Source: DT-110 sp964342305
GTDB lineage: Bacteria; Bacteroidota; Bacteroidia; Chitinophagales; Saprospiraceae
Reading direction: 5' to 3'
Assembly: GCA_964342305.1 (NCBI GenBank)
Contig: CAYFGK010000005.1
Span: forward strand, 42,427 to 106,426
Length of the DNA: 64,000 bases
Under the pieces are notes generated by a model that was not told the origin of the DNA, made no database searches, and saw only the letters and a list, made by a program, of their open reading frames with translations. The translations under genes were made by a program, and so were the position numbers. This document shows, in pieces, positions 52,906 to 61,323 of this stretch. Positions within the stretch are counted from its first letter, which is position 1; every line of letters starts with the position of its first letter.

Positions 52906-53353
52906 GATAGAAACGAAAGACCGGCCACCTATGGAGATCATCGGAGAGGCTATTGAGCGCTACCAGAATGCGCCTTACTCCATGGATGCCAATGAAGCAA
53001 CCATCACCGGACTACTGTACTTCCGACGAATCATTGCCACCGCCATGGTTCGATTGTCTGATGACATCACCGACTTCCGCCGCGATAAAGACCGTGCGGA
53101 GTGGATGTACAAGATGGCTGTGAATGAAAAGTTCAAGGGATTTCGCACCGAAGGCCTGGCACAAGAAGCCAGTAAGAAGCGCGCAGAATCAGCATCCCAG
53201 AAGGAGAAGCAAGAATGGATCGATGCGGAGTGCCGGTTTGAGCAAGCCCGGATGGTTTGGAACGCTGCCCGGGAAAACCTGAATGCTTTAGCCGGTGATG
53301 TAGCTTTCCTTAAGGAAGAGTACAGTCGAATCAACTACACACAACAAAAATAA
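52895..53353 (+). CDS. Coiled-coil hypothetical phage protein
   Basis: 152 residues, nearly all helical, charged ('DDITDFRRDKDRAEWMYKMA', 'EEASK'-like and 'KEKQEWIDAECRFEQARM' heptads). No family recognised. The likely role is structural or nucleic-acid associated, which I infer only from composition. Confidence 0.55.
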   Translation: MPGKIETKDRPPMEIIGEAIERYQNAPYSMDANEATITGLLYFRRIIATAMVRLSDDITDFRRDKDRAEWMYKMAVNEKFKGFRTEGLAQEASKKRAESASQKEKQEWIDAECRFEQARMVWNAARENLNALAGDVAFLKEEYSRINYTQQK

Positions 53354-53357
53354 CAAT

Positions 53358-53642
53358 ATGTTTGCTGGAATCACAAAGACACAGCCCCGGGAGGTTAAGC
53401 GAAAGGAGCGCATACCGACCGCAACCCGGAAATCTATTGCCCGGGCGATTTATCCGGATTGTCCACAATCACAGTTAAATTGGATTGAGGCCCAACATGA
53501 ATTGGAGATCGTGCGTTTGAATAACCAACGTTTTGTTGTACATCCCAATGTAACCATTAGCTTTGTCAAGCAGGTTCAGCGAGAAACCGACTGGGAACGC
53601 TCTATCTTTATCGATCAGGATAATCAAACATACTGTTTGTAA
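53358..53642 (+). CDS. Hypothetical phage protein
   Basis: 94 residues; a basic N-terminus ('PREVKRKERIPTATRKSIAR') then mixed alpha/beta. No family. Last gene before the endolysin; four bases after its predecessor. Confidence 0.5.
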   Translation: MFAGITKTQPREVKRKERIPTATRKSIARAIYPDCPQSQLNWIEAQHELEIVRLNNQRFVVHPNVTISFVKQVQRETDWERSIFIDQDNQTYCL

Positions 53643-53653
53643 TCCATTTTTAT

Positions 53654-53682
53654 TTGAAAAGTCCACGGATTTCTATATTTTG
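53654..53682 (+). promoter_or_regulatory. Possible promoter of the lysis genes
   Basis: TTG (53654-53656), 17 nt, then TATATTTTG (53674-53682), close to but not a perfect TAnnTTTG. It lies in the only 60-bp gap in this stretch, before the endolysin, and lacks the GTACAA palindrome. Confidence 0.4.
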
Positions 53683-53703
53683 CATTATTAATAATCCCGG
53701 GAC

Positions 53704-54417
53704 ATGATTGGATTGGATTCAATTGAAAACGGGCATCTGGTTATTCTTGATGCTGGCCACGGGGGAGTCGAGGGGTATACCTTCGGTTCCCCTGTTTGTG
53801 ATCCTACCCGGTACAGTACATACCCAAGCAAATCGTTTCGCCATGTAGGGGTGGCGGATCAATTTCACGGGGATGGTTGGTTTTTTGAGGGCGTATGGAA
53901 TCGATGGGTTACCTCACTGGTTGAAAAGGAATTGACCCGATTGGGCATCCCCTGGATAGCGGTGTATCGAAATTACCTGACGGTTCACCATGACATTTCC
54001 CTGGAGACTCGCGTTCAGCAAGCTAATTGGTATCACACTCAGTTGCGACCCAAGCGGTCGCTATTCATTTCCAATCATGCGAACGCAAGTGTTAGCCACG
54101 ATGCCAGAGGCTATGAGGTATTCACCAGCCCAGGTCAAACGCTATCTGACTACGCAGCAGAGATCCATTTCAAAAGGACCAGGGCACTGCTTGGCAACAG
54201 AATAGCCTACCGCCCAGGTGAATGGGAAAAAGATTTCCCCGACCTCGACAAAGAAGCCAACTTTTACGTACTGCGAAAAACCATCATGCCGGCCATATTG
54301 ATCGAGCACCTTTTTTATGATCAGATCGATGATGCACGGCTATTATTTGACCCGACCATTGTTTCCCTTTTCGCGGAGGCTACGGTCCAAACTGTACTTG
54401 AATTTTTCACTATGTAA
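53704..54417 (+). CDS. N-acetylmuramoyl-L-alanine amidase (Amidase_3), endolysin
   Basis: This 237-residue zinc amidase cuts the lactyl-Ala bond of peptidoglycan. It shows the Amidase_3 signature set: 'VILDAGHGG' (zinc His about 19), 'FEGVWNRWV' (zinc Glu about 62), 'LFISNHANAS' (zinc His about 123) and 'AILIEHLFYDQIDDA' (catalytic Glu about 200). There is no signal peptide, so a holin or similar would have to release it. The next three small genes, with TM helices or coiled coils, complete a plausible lysis cassette. Confidence 0.9.
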   Translation: MIGLDSIENGHLVILDAGHGGVEGYTFGSPVCDPTRYSTYPSKSFRHVGVADQFHGDGWFFEGVWNRWVTSLVEKELTRLGIPWIAVYRNYLTVHHDISLETRVQQANWYHTQLRPKRSLFISNHANASVSHDARGYEVFTSPGQTLSDYAAEIHFKRTRALLGNRIAYRPGEWEKDFPDLDKEANFYVLRKTIMPAILIEHLFYDQIDDARLLFDPTIVSLFAEATVQTVLEFFTM

Positions 54418-54450
54418 CCCATTTACAAACATACTAGCAAATTTTTCCCA

Positions 54451-54684
54451 ATGGACTGTAGCAAAGATGAATTACAAACACCACAACCTGATCAAAAGAA
54501 TTACGTCAGCAAACTGCGACTGAAGGTTAACCTATTGAGTAACTACGTGGCCAAGCAGCGCGAGCTACGTGATCTCAAATCGCGAGTATTAGAGCTTGAA
54601 TCTGATATCGCCATGATTGAGCGCAATATGCCGCACGACTTGCCCATCAAAGAAATTCACCAACACCAAAACTTAGCGTCATGA
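54451..54684 (+). CDS. Small coiled-coil phage protein
   Basis: 77 residues with a long heptad region ('AKQRELRDLKSRVLELESDI'). No TM helix. Possibly part of the lysis or spanin set by position only. ATGA overlap with the next gene. Confidence 0.5.
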   Translation: MDCSKDELQTPQPDQKNYVSKLRLKVNLLSNYVAKQRELRDLKSRVLELESDIAMIERNMPHDLPIKEIHQHQNLAS

Positions 54685-55079
54685 ATCGCAAACAAGGGTT
54701 CTACAATTTTCTGACAGTTCTTTCATTGCTCATCGTTTGCGCCATCGGTATCCACGATTTTTTCCTGGACAAGCCTGGCAATAAGCTGGATGTTATTTCC
54801 GATGACATATCCGGACTGTCTACTCAGGTAGCAGATCTGGAAAAAGAGCTGGACACTGCTCGGGCAACGGAAGCCAATACTACTTTCGATATGGTTTCTG
54901 CCATACAGTTCCTTATCAAGAAACAAGGTGTGGATCCTTCGGAGGTAGAAAAATACATGAACGACCGGCGCAAGAAAGCCACAGAGAAGCCATCAGAGCC
55001 TATGCCTGATCAGCCGATGACACCGGCAGACCTGGAAGCGTTCAAAGAGTGGCAGCGACAACAGAAAGCGAATCAGTAA
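54681..55079 (+). CDS. Small membrane protein with periplasmic coiled coil (possible spanin/lysis component)
   Basis: 132 residues: one N-terminal TM helix ('FLTVLSLLIVCAIGIHDFF'), a coiled coil ('ISGLSTQVADLEKELDTARA') and a Pro/Gln-rich tail. This is the topology of an inner-membrane (Rz-like) spanin, but no sequence family is recognisable. Placed between endolysin and cupin genes. Confidence 0.55.
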   Translation: MNRKQGFYNFLTVLSLLIVCAIGIHDFFLDKPGNKLDVISDDISGLSTQVADLEKELDTARATEANTTFDMVSAIQFLIKKQGVDPSEVEKYMNDRRKKATEKPSEPMPDQPMTPADLEAFKEWQRQQKANQ

Positions 55080-55128
55080 GAAAAACGGGTAGGGGTATTG
55101 TATAATCCCAAATTATTCAACACCCCAA

Positions 55129-55377
55129 ATGAACATACTTGAAAAGGCCTGGGGGATAAGCCCTGATACGGTTTTCGGTTTTGTGGTCCTAATTTTGGTG
55201 GTGGCGGTAATCACGTTGTACCGCGACAATAAGGCGAAAGAAAAGAAGCTCAACAAGCTGTTAGTGGATCAGACCAAAAACAACTTGAACTTCCTCGCAG
55301 CCTTAGAAGAAAACACCAATGATCTGGAAAGTATCAAAGCAGATACCGAAGCGATCTTGGGACACGTAACAAATTGA
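55129..55377 (+). CDS. Small membrane protein (holin- or spanin-like)
   Basis: 82 residues with one TM helix ('TVFGFVVLILVVAVITLY'), then a basic turn ('RDNKAKEKKLNK') and an amphipathic helix. A single-TM holin or accessory is plausible from position and size; no family assigned. Confidence 0.55.
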   Translation: MNILEKAWGISPDTVFGFVVLILVVAVITLYRDNKAKEKKLNKLLVDQTKNNLNFLAALEENTNDLESIKADTEAILGHVTN

Positions 55378-55381
55378 GATC

Positions 55382-55924
55382 ATGGCTATCAGCACCAAAG
55401 TGACACACACCGATAGGCTCTACGAAGCATACGAGCAATCGCGGCAAGAATTAGATGCAGCTGTCCTGCGTCGCCGCCGCGATTGGACAGAGCCGGAGTC
55501 CTTGGAGATCAACGTAGATTCCGAATGGGAGGAAACAACCATAGGCAACCATCACTCACGCCAACGAGTGATCCAGCAAGATGGCTACATCCTCACAATG
55601 GAGTTCAAGGTTTCCAAAGGATTCTACATGGCTCCACATCATCACACACCCGACAACTACCTGCTAGAAGGTGTGATCACAAAGCAAGGGCGTACCCGCT
55701 ACCACCTGGATGACACAGATGGTACAGTGAAAGTGGTCAACGTTCCGGCCGGTCACCTTCAATTCATCAGCGCACTGCGACTGCACGGATTCCTTGCACT
55801 CGATGATTGTCATGGATACCTGATATTCGTCAAGGAGCAGAGACTGTATAAGCGCGTATGGCGTTTCATTCGTCGTCTACTCTTTCGTAAGGGCGGTGTA
55901 GAAGTCAAAATCAATACCAAATGA
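55382..55924 (+). CDS. Cupin-domain protein
   Basis: This 180-residue protein has a cupin motif 1: 'GFYMAPHHHTPDNYLLEGVITKQG' with metal-binding His, His and Glu (G-x5-H-x-H-x4-5-E-x6-G pattern). Motif 2 is present as 'VNVPAGHLQFI' with Pro-Ala-Gly-His. A basic C-terminus ('YKRVWRFIRRLLFRKGG') could contact membrane or nucleic acid. The reaction is unknown; cupins bind sugars, oxidise small molecules or act as sensors. It overlaps the next gene by ATGA. Confidence 0.75.
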   Translation: MAISTKVTHTDRLYEAYEQSRQELDAAVLRRRRDWTEPESLEINVDSEWEETTIGNHHSRQRVIQQDGYILTMEFKVSKGFYMAPHHHTPDNYLLEGVITKQGRTRYHLDDTDGTVKVVNVPAGHLQFISALRLHGFLALDDCHGYLIFVKEQRLYKRVWRFIRRLLFRKGGVEVKINTK

Positions 55925-56199
55925 GCAAGAAATATCAAGTCAACGATCAGGTTGAATACATCGACCCTGAAACCGGCAAGTCTGGAATAGCCCGAGTAGC
56001 GGAAGTTAATACAAAAGGAGAGGTCACCAAGATCGAACTTCCCGAAGGGGAAATCATCGAAGCTGTTGGCCTTATTCTGACCATCATCCGGTCAGTACAG
56101 AAATTCCTACTTATCATAGGCTCTTTATTCTCGAGAAAAGCAAAGGCTAGATTGAAAGCCCTGCGTAAAACCAAGGCCAATGGCAAGCAAGAAGGGTAA
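55921..56199 (+). CDS. Hypothetical phage protein
   Basis: 92 residues: an N-terminal SH3/KOW-like beta segment ('VNDQVEYIDPETGKSGIARVAEV'), one TM helix ('VQKFLLIIGSLF') and a Lys-rich tail. No family assigned. Overlaps the terminase small-subunit gene by 20 bp. Confidence 0.55.
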   Translation: MSKKYQVNDQVEYIDPETGKSGIARVAEVNTKGEVTKIELPEGEIIEAVGLILTIIRSVQKFLLIIGSLFSRKAKARLKALRKTKANGKQEG

Positions 56200-56659
56200 A
56201 GAGACATCAAGGGGGCCAAATGCTTATGACCCAGATAAATTGAAGACCGAAGCCCTGCGAATTGCAGAGGAAGAAGACTGTTGTTTCATTGAGGATGTGG
56301 TGTCATTGATGGAGTGTAGCAGAAAGACATTCTACAATCACGAGCTACACAACTTACATGAATTAAAAGAGATCATTGCCCGGAACAAGGTTTCAAAGAA
56401 GCGAATGCTGCGAAAGAACTGGGAAACCGGCCATCAAACCACCCAGCTGGCACTATACAAGCTACTCGCCACACCTGACGAACTGAACCGGCTAAGCCAG
56501 CAGAAGCACGAGATCAGTGGCCCCGGTGGAGGCCCTATCGAGACTTCCAAACGGCAGATCACCGCAGAGCAGTTGAAGAAACTACCACTAGAGACAAGGA
56601 AAGCGATACTGGAACTGATGAAGAATGGCGAAAGCGAAGACGGAGGGGATAACAGTTGA
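56180..56659 (+). CDS. Terminase small subunit-like protein
   Basis: 159 residues. An N-terminal HTH-like region ('RIAEEEDCCFIEDVVSLMECSRKTFYNHELHNL') resembles small-subunit DNA-binding domains, and the C-terminal part ends in an acidic, Gly-rich tail. The identity is supported mainly by its place, overlapping the large terminase gene by 35 bp. Such subunits recognise pac/cos DNA. Confidence 0.7.
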   Translation: MASKKGKETSRGPNAYDPDKLKTEALRIAEEEDCCFIEDVVSLMECSRKTFYNHELHNLHELKEIIARNKVSKKRMLRKNWETGHQTTQLALYKLLATPDELNRLSQQKHEISGPGGGPIETSKRQITAEQLKKLPLETRKAILELMKNGESEDGGDNS

Positions 56660-57989
56660 CCTGGATGACCTCCAAAAATCAATATGGCAAGATGATTACC
56701 TTACCTTCTTCATTGACTTCTGGGACGAGATCCCTGCCAATGCCAATTCCCCGCTAGTCCTTTCTGATCANNNNNNNNNNNNNNNNNNNNNNNNNNNNNN
56801 NNNNNNNNNNNNNNNNNNNNNNNNNNNNNNNNNNNNNNNNNNNNNNNNNNNNNNNNNNNNNNNNNNNNNNGACGTTATCGCTTCAGATAAGTTTCAGCAC
56901 TATTTCGGGGATGAGGTGGTGATCCGGAAAGACGAGGATAACAAAAAGACGTACAAGACGACGGCCGGTGGCGCACGGTTCACCACTTCTACTGGAGGAT
57001 CGGTTACCGGTATGCACGCGGATATCATTCTGATCGATGACCCCATAGATGCGAGCAAGGCCGATTCGGATGCGTTCATAGGATCAGCAACGCACTACAT
57101 CAATAAGACCCTGCCAACTCGACTCACTGATAAGAAGGTATCAACCACCATCATGATTATGCAGCGCCTCCACCAAGAGGATCCAACTGGATCATGGCTG
57201 AAAGATCGAGATGACAAGGGGAAAAAGGTTCGGCACATCTGTTTGCCGGCCACTGATGACTACCCCGTATACCCCGAAGAATTCCGATCAATCTACCAAG
57301 GGGGCTACCTCGACCCGAAGCGTATGGGGCAGGATGTGCTGGATAAGCAGTTGATAGCCCTGGGAGAAGCTGACTACGCCGGACAGTTCGGGCAACAGCC
57401 GTCCCCGCCCGGTGGCTTGGTGGTCAAGAAAGACTGGTTGCAAGTGGTAGACTTCCACGACCTGCCTCGAAAATTGGTTGAAGAAGTGGTCATGGACTTT
57501 GTGGCCGATACGGCCCAAGAAACGAAAGACAAGAGCGACCCGTCCGGGATCATGGCTTTCAAGTATTTCAAGGGGTACCTATTCGTATTCGATTACATTG
57601 CGGATCGCTGGGCGTTCCCTGATCTGGTTGACGCGGTTGTTGGATTTGTGGATAAGCACGGAAGCCCCAATTCCCTGGTAGTGGTGGAACCAAAGTCATC
57701 CGGGATTTCCCTGGTTCAGTACATTGAGCGATTCACTGACCTGAATATCACCAAATGGAAGATGCCGGAAGGGGACAAAATGAATAAGCTGAAATCAATC
57801 ACACCTTTCCTGCGAGCCGGTAAAGTCTTCTTTGTCCGCGGACCCTGGAATGATAAGTTTATTCAGGAATTAACCATGTTCCCCAAAGCGCCTCACGACG
57901 AATCAGTAGACTGCCTGGTGATGGCTTGCCACGAAACACTGATGGAGGACGGGGATAAAGGAGGGGGCGGATATTCCGCGCATACGTAG
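56625..57989 (+). CDS. Terminase large subunit (broken by assembly gap)
   Basis: The packaging motor ATPase/nuclease. The N-terminus to 'NSPLVLSD' is present, then 100 Ns (56771-56870), then the second part of the ATPase with the Walker B 'ADIILIDDPID'. The nuclease domain carries its acidic residues in 'MDFVADTAQETKDKSDPSGI' and 'APHDESVDCLVMACH'. Walker A must lie in the gap. The frame matches on both sides only because the placeholder fits by chance (100 is not a multiple of 3), so the true length is unknown. Family members usually have about 50-70 residues here against the 33 implied. Confidence 0.88.
   Translation: MAKAKTEGITVDLDDLQKSIWQDDYLTFFIDFWDEIPANANSPLVLSDXXXXXXXXXXXXXXXXXXXXXXXXXXXXXXXXXXDVIASDKFQHYFGDEVVIRKDEDNKKTYKTTAGGARFTTSTGGSVTGMHADIILIDDPIDASKADSDAFIGSATHYINKTLPTRLTDKKVSTTIMIMQRLHQEDPTGSWLKDRDDKGKKVRHICLPATDDYPVYPEEFRSIYQGGYLDPKRMGQDVLDKQLIALGEADYAGQFGQQPSPPGGLVVKKDWLQVVDFHDLPRKLVEEVVMDFVADTAQETKDKSDPSGIMAFKYFKGYLFVFDYIADRWAFPDLVDAVVGFVDKHGSPNSLVVVEPKSSGISLVQYIERFTDLNITKWKMPEGDKMNKLKSITPFLRAGKVFFVRGPWNDKFIQELTMFPKAPHDESVDCLVMACHETLMEDGDKGGGGYSAHT
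56771..56870. other. Assembly gap (100 N) inside the terminase gene
   Basis: Exactly 100 Ns, a placeholder. The phage left arm is joined across it to the right arm, so this linkage is scaffolded, not read through. Confidence 0.97.
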
Positions 57990-57995
57990 GGATCG

Positions 57996-58025
57996 TTGAT
58001 TGACACCCAGTATTTTCTTACTTTG
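57996..58025 (+). promoter_or_regulatory. Probable phage promoter (TTG...TACTTTG)
   Basis: TTGATTGACA at 57996-58005 then TTACTTTG at 58018-58025, a one-base-shorter variant of TAnnTTTG. It lacks the GTACAA palindrome, so it would belong to a different expression class from P1 and P3-P5. Confidence 0.5.
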
Positions 58026-58059
58026 TGTGTGAAATACATAAATGCAGAAATTTTGTCCG

Positions 58060-58087
58060 GGGCCTATTGTCAGATAGGTCCTTTTTT
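58060..58087 (+). terminator. Rho-independent terminator/attenuator
   Basis: GGGCCTAT-TGTCAG-ATAGGTCC followed by TTTTTT. It lies between the promoter at 57996 and the small membrane-protein gene at 58108, so it may attenuate that gene instead of ending the terminase unit. Confidence 0.75.
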
Positions 58088-58107
58088 GTAGAATCAAACA
58101 AGTGGCT

Positions 58108-58344
58108 ATGGCTAACAACCGAATTAAGATCACCTCAGGTAGCGTAGTCGCAGTCATACTAGGCCTCTTCTTTGTGCGCTGGATGCTCTCCAAGGTACAT
58201 CTCATTTTATCCTTCCTGGACGCTCCCAAATGGCTCGAGCTTATCCTTGCGATAGGATTTTGAGGATTCATCTTGTTTGTTACCGGTGTGTACCTGGTCC
58301 CTCCCTTCGCCGCCTTTATCGACTACCTGGGTGGATGGCACTGA
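58108..58344 (+). pseudogene. Small membrane protein interrupted by an in-frame TGA
   Basis: The frame reads 'MANNRIKITSGSVVAVILGL', 'FFVRWMLSKVHLILSFLDAP', 'KWLELILAIGF', then TGA (58261-58263). It then continues in the same frame 'GFILFVTGVYLVPPFAAFID', 'YLGGWH' to a TGA at 58342-58344. The hydrophobic pattern is continuous: the third TM segment straddles the stop. The first part alone (51 residues) would have two TM helices. It is either a nonsense mutation or readthrough; a TM holin-like role is possible by size. No family recognised. Confidence 0.6.
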
Positions 58345-58393
58345 CGCGGCCAATAGGCACTTGCCTTTTTTCTTTCTGCTTTAAATCTATTTC

Positions 58394-58434
58394 GTACAAT
58401 TATTTGTACTATTCAGCAATATACTGTATACTTG
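58394..58434 (+). promoter_or_regulatory. Phage promoter P4 with palindromic operator
   Basis: GTACAA-TTAT-TTGTAC (58394-58409) contains the -33 TTG (58404-58406). TATACTTG (58427-58434) follows after 20 nt, one mismatch to TAnnTTTG. The leader GGTGTCGATATAATTAATC leads to the ATG at 58469. Confidence 0.87.
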
Positions 58435-58468
58435 TGGTGTCGATATAATTAATCAAAATCACGGAACC

Positions 58469-58708
58469 ATGAATCAAGAATCAAGCCTTCAAAAACCTGA
58501 ATATTCAACCCTGGCCGATGTAGTCATCGAATCCATGAAGCAAACTGTGCGTGAAATGGTAGCTTCTGGTCTCCCTGTGAGATTTGTGGCTGAACGTGTT
58601 GCCGATGTGATGGGTCCAGATGTTGCTCGGCTGATCATGGCCGACATTGCCTTCGATCAAGGTCAGGATGATGCGGCTAATGGATTATTGAACAACGTAA
58701 CAAAGTAA
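58469..58708 (+). CDS. Hypothetical phage protein
   Basis: 79 residues; two helices ('ADVVIESMKQTVREMVASGL' and 'AERVADVMGPDVARLIMADI') and an acidic tail. No family. First gene after promoter P4, five bases before the helicase-methyltransferase gene, so presumably co-transcribed with it. Confidence 0.6.
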   Translation: MNQESSLQKPEYSTLADVVIESMKQTVREMVASGLPVRFVAERVADVMGPDVARLIMADIAFDQGQDDAANGLLNNVTK

Positions 58709-58712
58709 CCAG

Positions 58713-61286
58713 ATGACCACGAACGCACAACACAGCGCAAACAGCGACTACATAGACTTCCTGAAATCAAAAATATCCATCGCATCCAAAGATGGATTTG
58801 AGATTGACAGGGCTGACGTGAATCCTATATTGAAGCCCCACCAGGTAGATGTGGTCCAATGGGCTATTCTCGGGGGCCGCCGGGCGGGTTTCCTTTCCTT
58901 CGGACTTGGCAAGACGGTTATTCAGCTTGAAACGCTCAGGCTGATACACAAGCACAAAGGCGGGAACCACCTTGTAGTGTGTCCTTTGGGCGTGAAACAA
59001 GAGTTCTCGAAGGATAGCGACCTTCTGGGTATTGATCGCCCTACCTACATCACTAACACCGATCAGATCAGCAAAGGATGGCTCTACATCACCAATTACG
59101 AGCGCATCCGGAAAGGTGATATTGACCCTTCCAAGTTCACGTCTGTAACTTTTGACGAGGCCAGCGTATTACGTGGGTTGGAAACGCAGACGGTTGACAT
59201 GCTGATGCGTGAGTTCCGAAAGATTCCCTACCGCTTTGTTTTCACGGCCACCCCGTCCCCGAATCGCTTCTTAGAGCTTACCAACTACGCGCACTACCTG
59301 GGCATCATGGACCGAGGTCAAATACTTACCCGATTCTTTGAGCGAGACAGCACGAAGGCAGGTAACCTAAACCTGCTCCGTCGCAGGGAAAAGGAGTTCT
59401 GGTATTGGATGAGCAGTTGGGCTTGCTTTGTGACCAAGCCGTCCGACCTGGGGTACTCTGACGAAGGATACCAACTACCTCCATTGAAGATCACCCGCCA
59501 CCTGGTCACATTTGACCGGGGCATCGTGGTCGATAAGCGCGATGGCCAGACCCAGCTATTTGCGAACGCTGCCGGTAGTCTCATCGAGGGAAGCCGGGAG
59601 AAACGCCGAAGCCTTACACACCGAATCGAAAAGGCGGCTGAAATCATCACCGAGGATCCTGATAGCCATTACCTGATATGGCATCACCTAAACGACGAGG
59701 CGAAAGCGATATCCGAAGCGGTAGGTGATAATGACCTGCGCACGGTAACCGGGTCGCAGAGCATAGACCAGAAAGAGGAATTGCTTATCGGTTTCTCCAG
59801 CGGCGAGTACAAGTACCTATCTACCAAGCCTAAGATCGCCGGTAGCGGCTGCAACTTCCAGCATCACTGCCACAAAGCCATCTTTGTGGGCATCGACTAC
59901 AAGTTCAATGACTTCATACAGGCAGTACACCGGATATACCGCTTTATGCAGAAGCATCAATGCGAAATCCACATTATCTACACTGATGCTGAAACTGAGG
60001 TCCTTGAGAAGTTAGAAGAGAAATGGAGTAACCACCTAAAATTGCAATCAGAAATGACAGAGATCATAAAAAAGCATGGCCTGAATTCAGACCTGTACCA
60101 GCAAGAGTTATCGCGTGAAATGTTTGAAAACCGACAGGAATACGAGGGCGACAATTTCAAGGCGATCAACAATGACAACGTACTTGAACTGGACCACTTC
60201 CAGGAGAACAGCGTAGATCTGATCGTTACCAGCATCCCGTTTGGGAACCATTACGAGTATTCAGAGAACTACAACTGCTTCGGCCACAACGTCAGCAATG
60301 AGGACTTCTTCGCACAAATGGAGTTCCTGACTCCGAAACTGTACCGCGCATTGAAGCCCGGTCGCATAGCTGCTATTCATGTCAAGGACAGAATCCGGTA
60401 CAGTTCAATGACCGGCAGCGGCTCTACCTTCATCGATCCTTTCAGCGATCACACCAACCTGCATTTCATCAAGCATGGGTTTTTGTGTATTGGCCGTATC
60501 ACGGTCACTACTGACGTGGTTCAAGAGAACAATCAGACTTACCGCCTGGGATGGTCGGAGAAGTGCAAGGATGGCACTAAGATGGGCGTAGGCCTGCCTG
60601 AATATATCCTGCTATTCCGAAAGGCACCTACGGACAAATCGAACACCTATGCGGACCAGCCGGTAACCCACTCCAAAGAGGATTACACCCGTGCGCGCTG
60701 GCAGATCGACGCACATAGCTACTGGAAAAGCGATGGGGAACGCCTCGTTTCCTCTGAAATGCTGGCAAAGTATGATCTGTCCCAGGTGCTGAAAATCTGG
60801 AAGGCGCTACAAGCAAATGAGGACTACGACTACGAAAAGCACATTGACCTTTGCGAAAAGCTGGACGCGATGGGTAAGCTACCAACTAAGTACATGGCCC
60901 TGCCTCCTATGAGCAAGTCAGATCACGTGTGGGATGATGTGGTACGGATGAAAACGCTGAACAGCACTCAGGCGAGAAAGAACCTCTCAAAGCATATATG
61001 CCCTCTACAGCTTGACTTGATCGAACGCCTGATCGAGCGATACAGCAACCCAGGTGAAATAGTTCTTGACCCATTCGGGGGCATTATGTCTGTTCCTTAC
61101 ATGGCCCTGCAGATGGACCGAAAGGGGGTAGGAATCGAACTGAATGACGAATACTGGGCTGATGGGGTGTCGCATCTGCGATCCCTGGAAATGAAAATGA
61201 AATCGGCTTCTATCAAACTGTTCGATGCTGCGCCAGGTCCTACCAGCGATACTGATAGCGCGGCAGTAGCTGGACCGACGAGTTGA
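58713..61286 (+). CDS. SF2 helicase - DNA N6/N4-methyltransferase fusion
   Basis: 857 residues in two enzymes. The N-terminal half is a DEAD/SNF2-type ATPase with Walker A in 'FGLGKTVIQLETLRL' (about residue 68), Walker B 'FDEAS' (about 150), motif III 'FTATPSP', and motif VI-like 'FIQAVHRIYRF'. The C-terminal half is a methyltransferase with 'DLIVTSIPFGNHYEY' as motif IV (about 505; SIPF where most have DPPY) and 'VLDPFGGIMSVPYMALQMDR' as motif I (about 787) near the C-terminus, so motif IV precedes motif I (beta-class order). Such fusions may modify phage DNA against host restriction; that role is inferred. Confidence 0.85.
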   Translation: MTTNAQHSANSDYIDFLKSKISIASKDGFEIDRADVNPILKPHQVDVVQWAILGGRRAGFLSFGLGKTVIQLETLRLIHKHKGGNHLVVCPLGVKQEFSKDSDLLGIDRPTYITNTDQISKGWLYITNYERIRKGDIDPSKFTSVTFDEASVLRGLETQTVDMLMREFRKIPYRFVFTATPSPNRFLELTNYAHYLGIMDRGQILTRFFERDSTKAGNLNLLRRREKEFWYWMSSWACFVTKPSDLGYSDEGYQLPPLKITRHLVTFDRGIVVDKRDGQTQLFANAAGSLIEGSREKRRSLTHRIEKAAEIITEDPDSHYLIWHHLNDEAKAISEAVGDNDLRTVTGSQSIDQKEELLIGFSSGEYKYLSTKPKIAGSGCNFQHHCHKAIFVGIDYKFNDFIQAVHRIYRFMQKHQCEIHIIYTDAETEVLEKLEEKWSNHLKLQSEMTEIIKKHGLNSDLYQQELSREMFENRQEYEGDNFKAINNDNVLELDHFQENSVDLIVTSIPFGNHYEYSENYNCFGHNVSNEDFFAQMEFLTPKLYRALKPGRIAAIHVKDRIRYSSMTGSGSTFIDPFSDHTNLHFIKHGFLCIGRITVTTDVVQENNQTYRLGWSEKCKDGTKMGVGLPEYILLFRKAPTDKSNTYADQPVTHSKEDYTRARWQIDAHSYWKSDGERLVSSEMLAKYDLSQVLKIWKALQANEDYDYEKHIDLCEKLDAMGKLPTKYMALPPMSKSDHVWDDVVRMKTLNSTQARKNLSKHICPLQLDLIERLIERYSNPGEIVLDPFGGIMSVPYMALQMDRKGVGIELNDEYWADGVSHLRSLEMKMKSASIKLFDAAPGPTSDTDSAAVAGPTS

Positions 61287-61323
61287 CGAATCACAGGTTA
61301 TTATTTAACTGAAATACACGAAA

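Noticed and set aside
10959..58012. Similar strings TGATTGACACC(T/C)AGTATT at about 10959 and 57997, considered as attachment sites
   Set aside because: One lies in a host intergenic region 32 kb left of the phage edge and the other inside the phage, where it reads as a promoter; only about 17 bases match.
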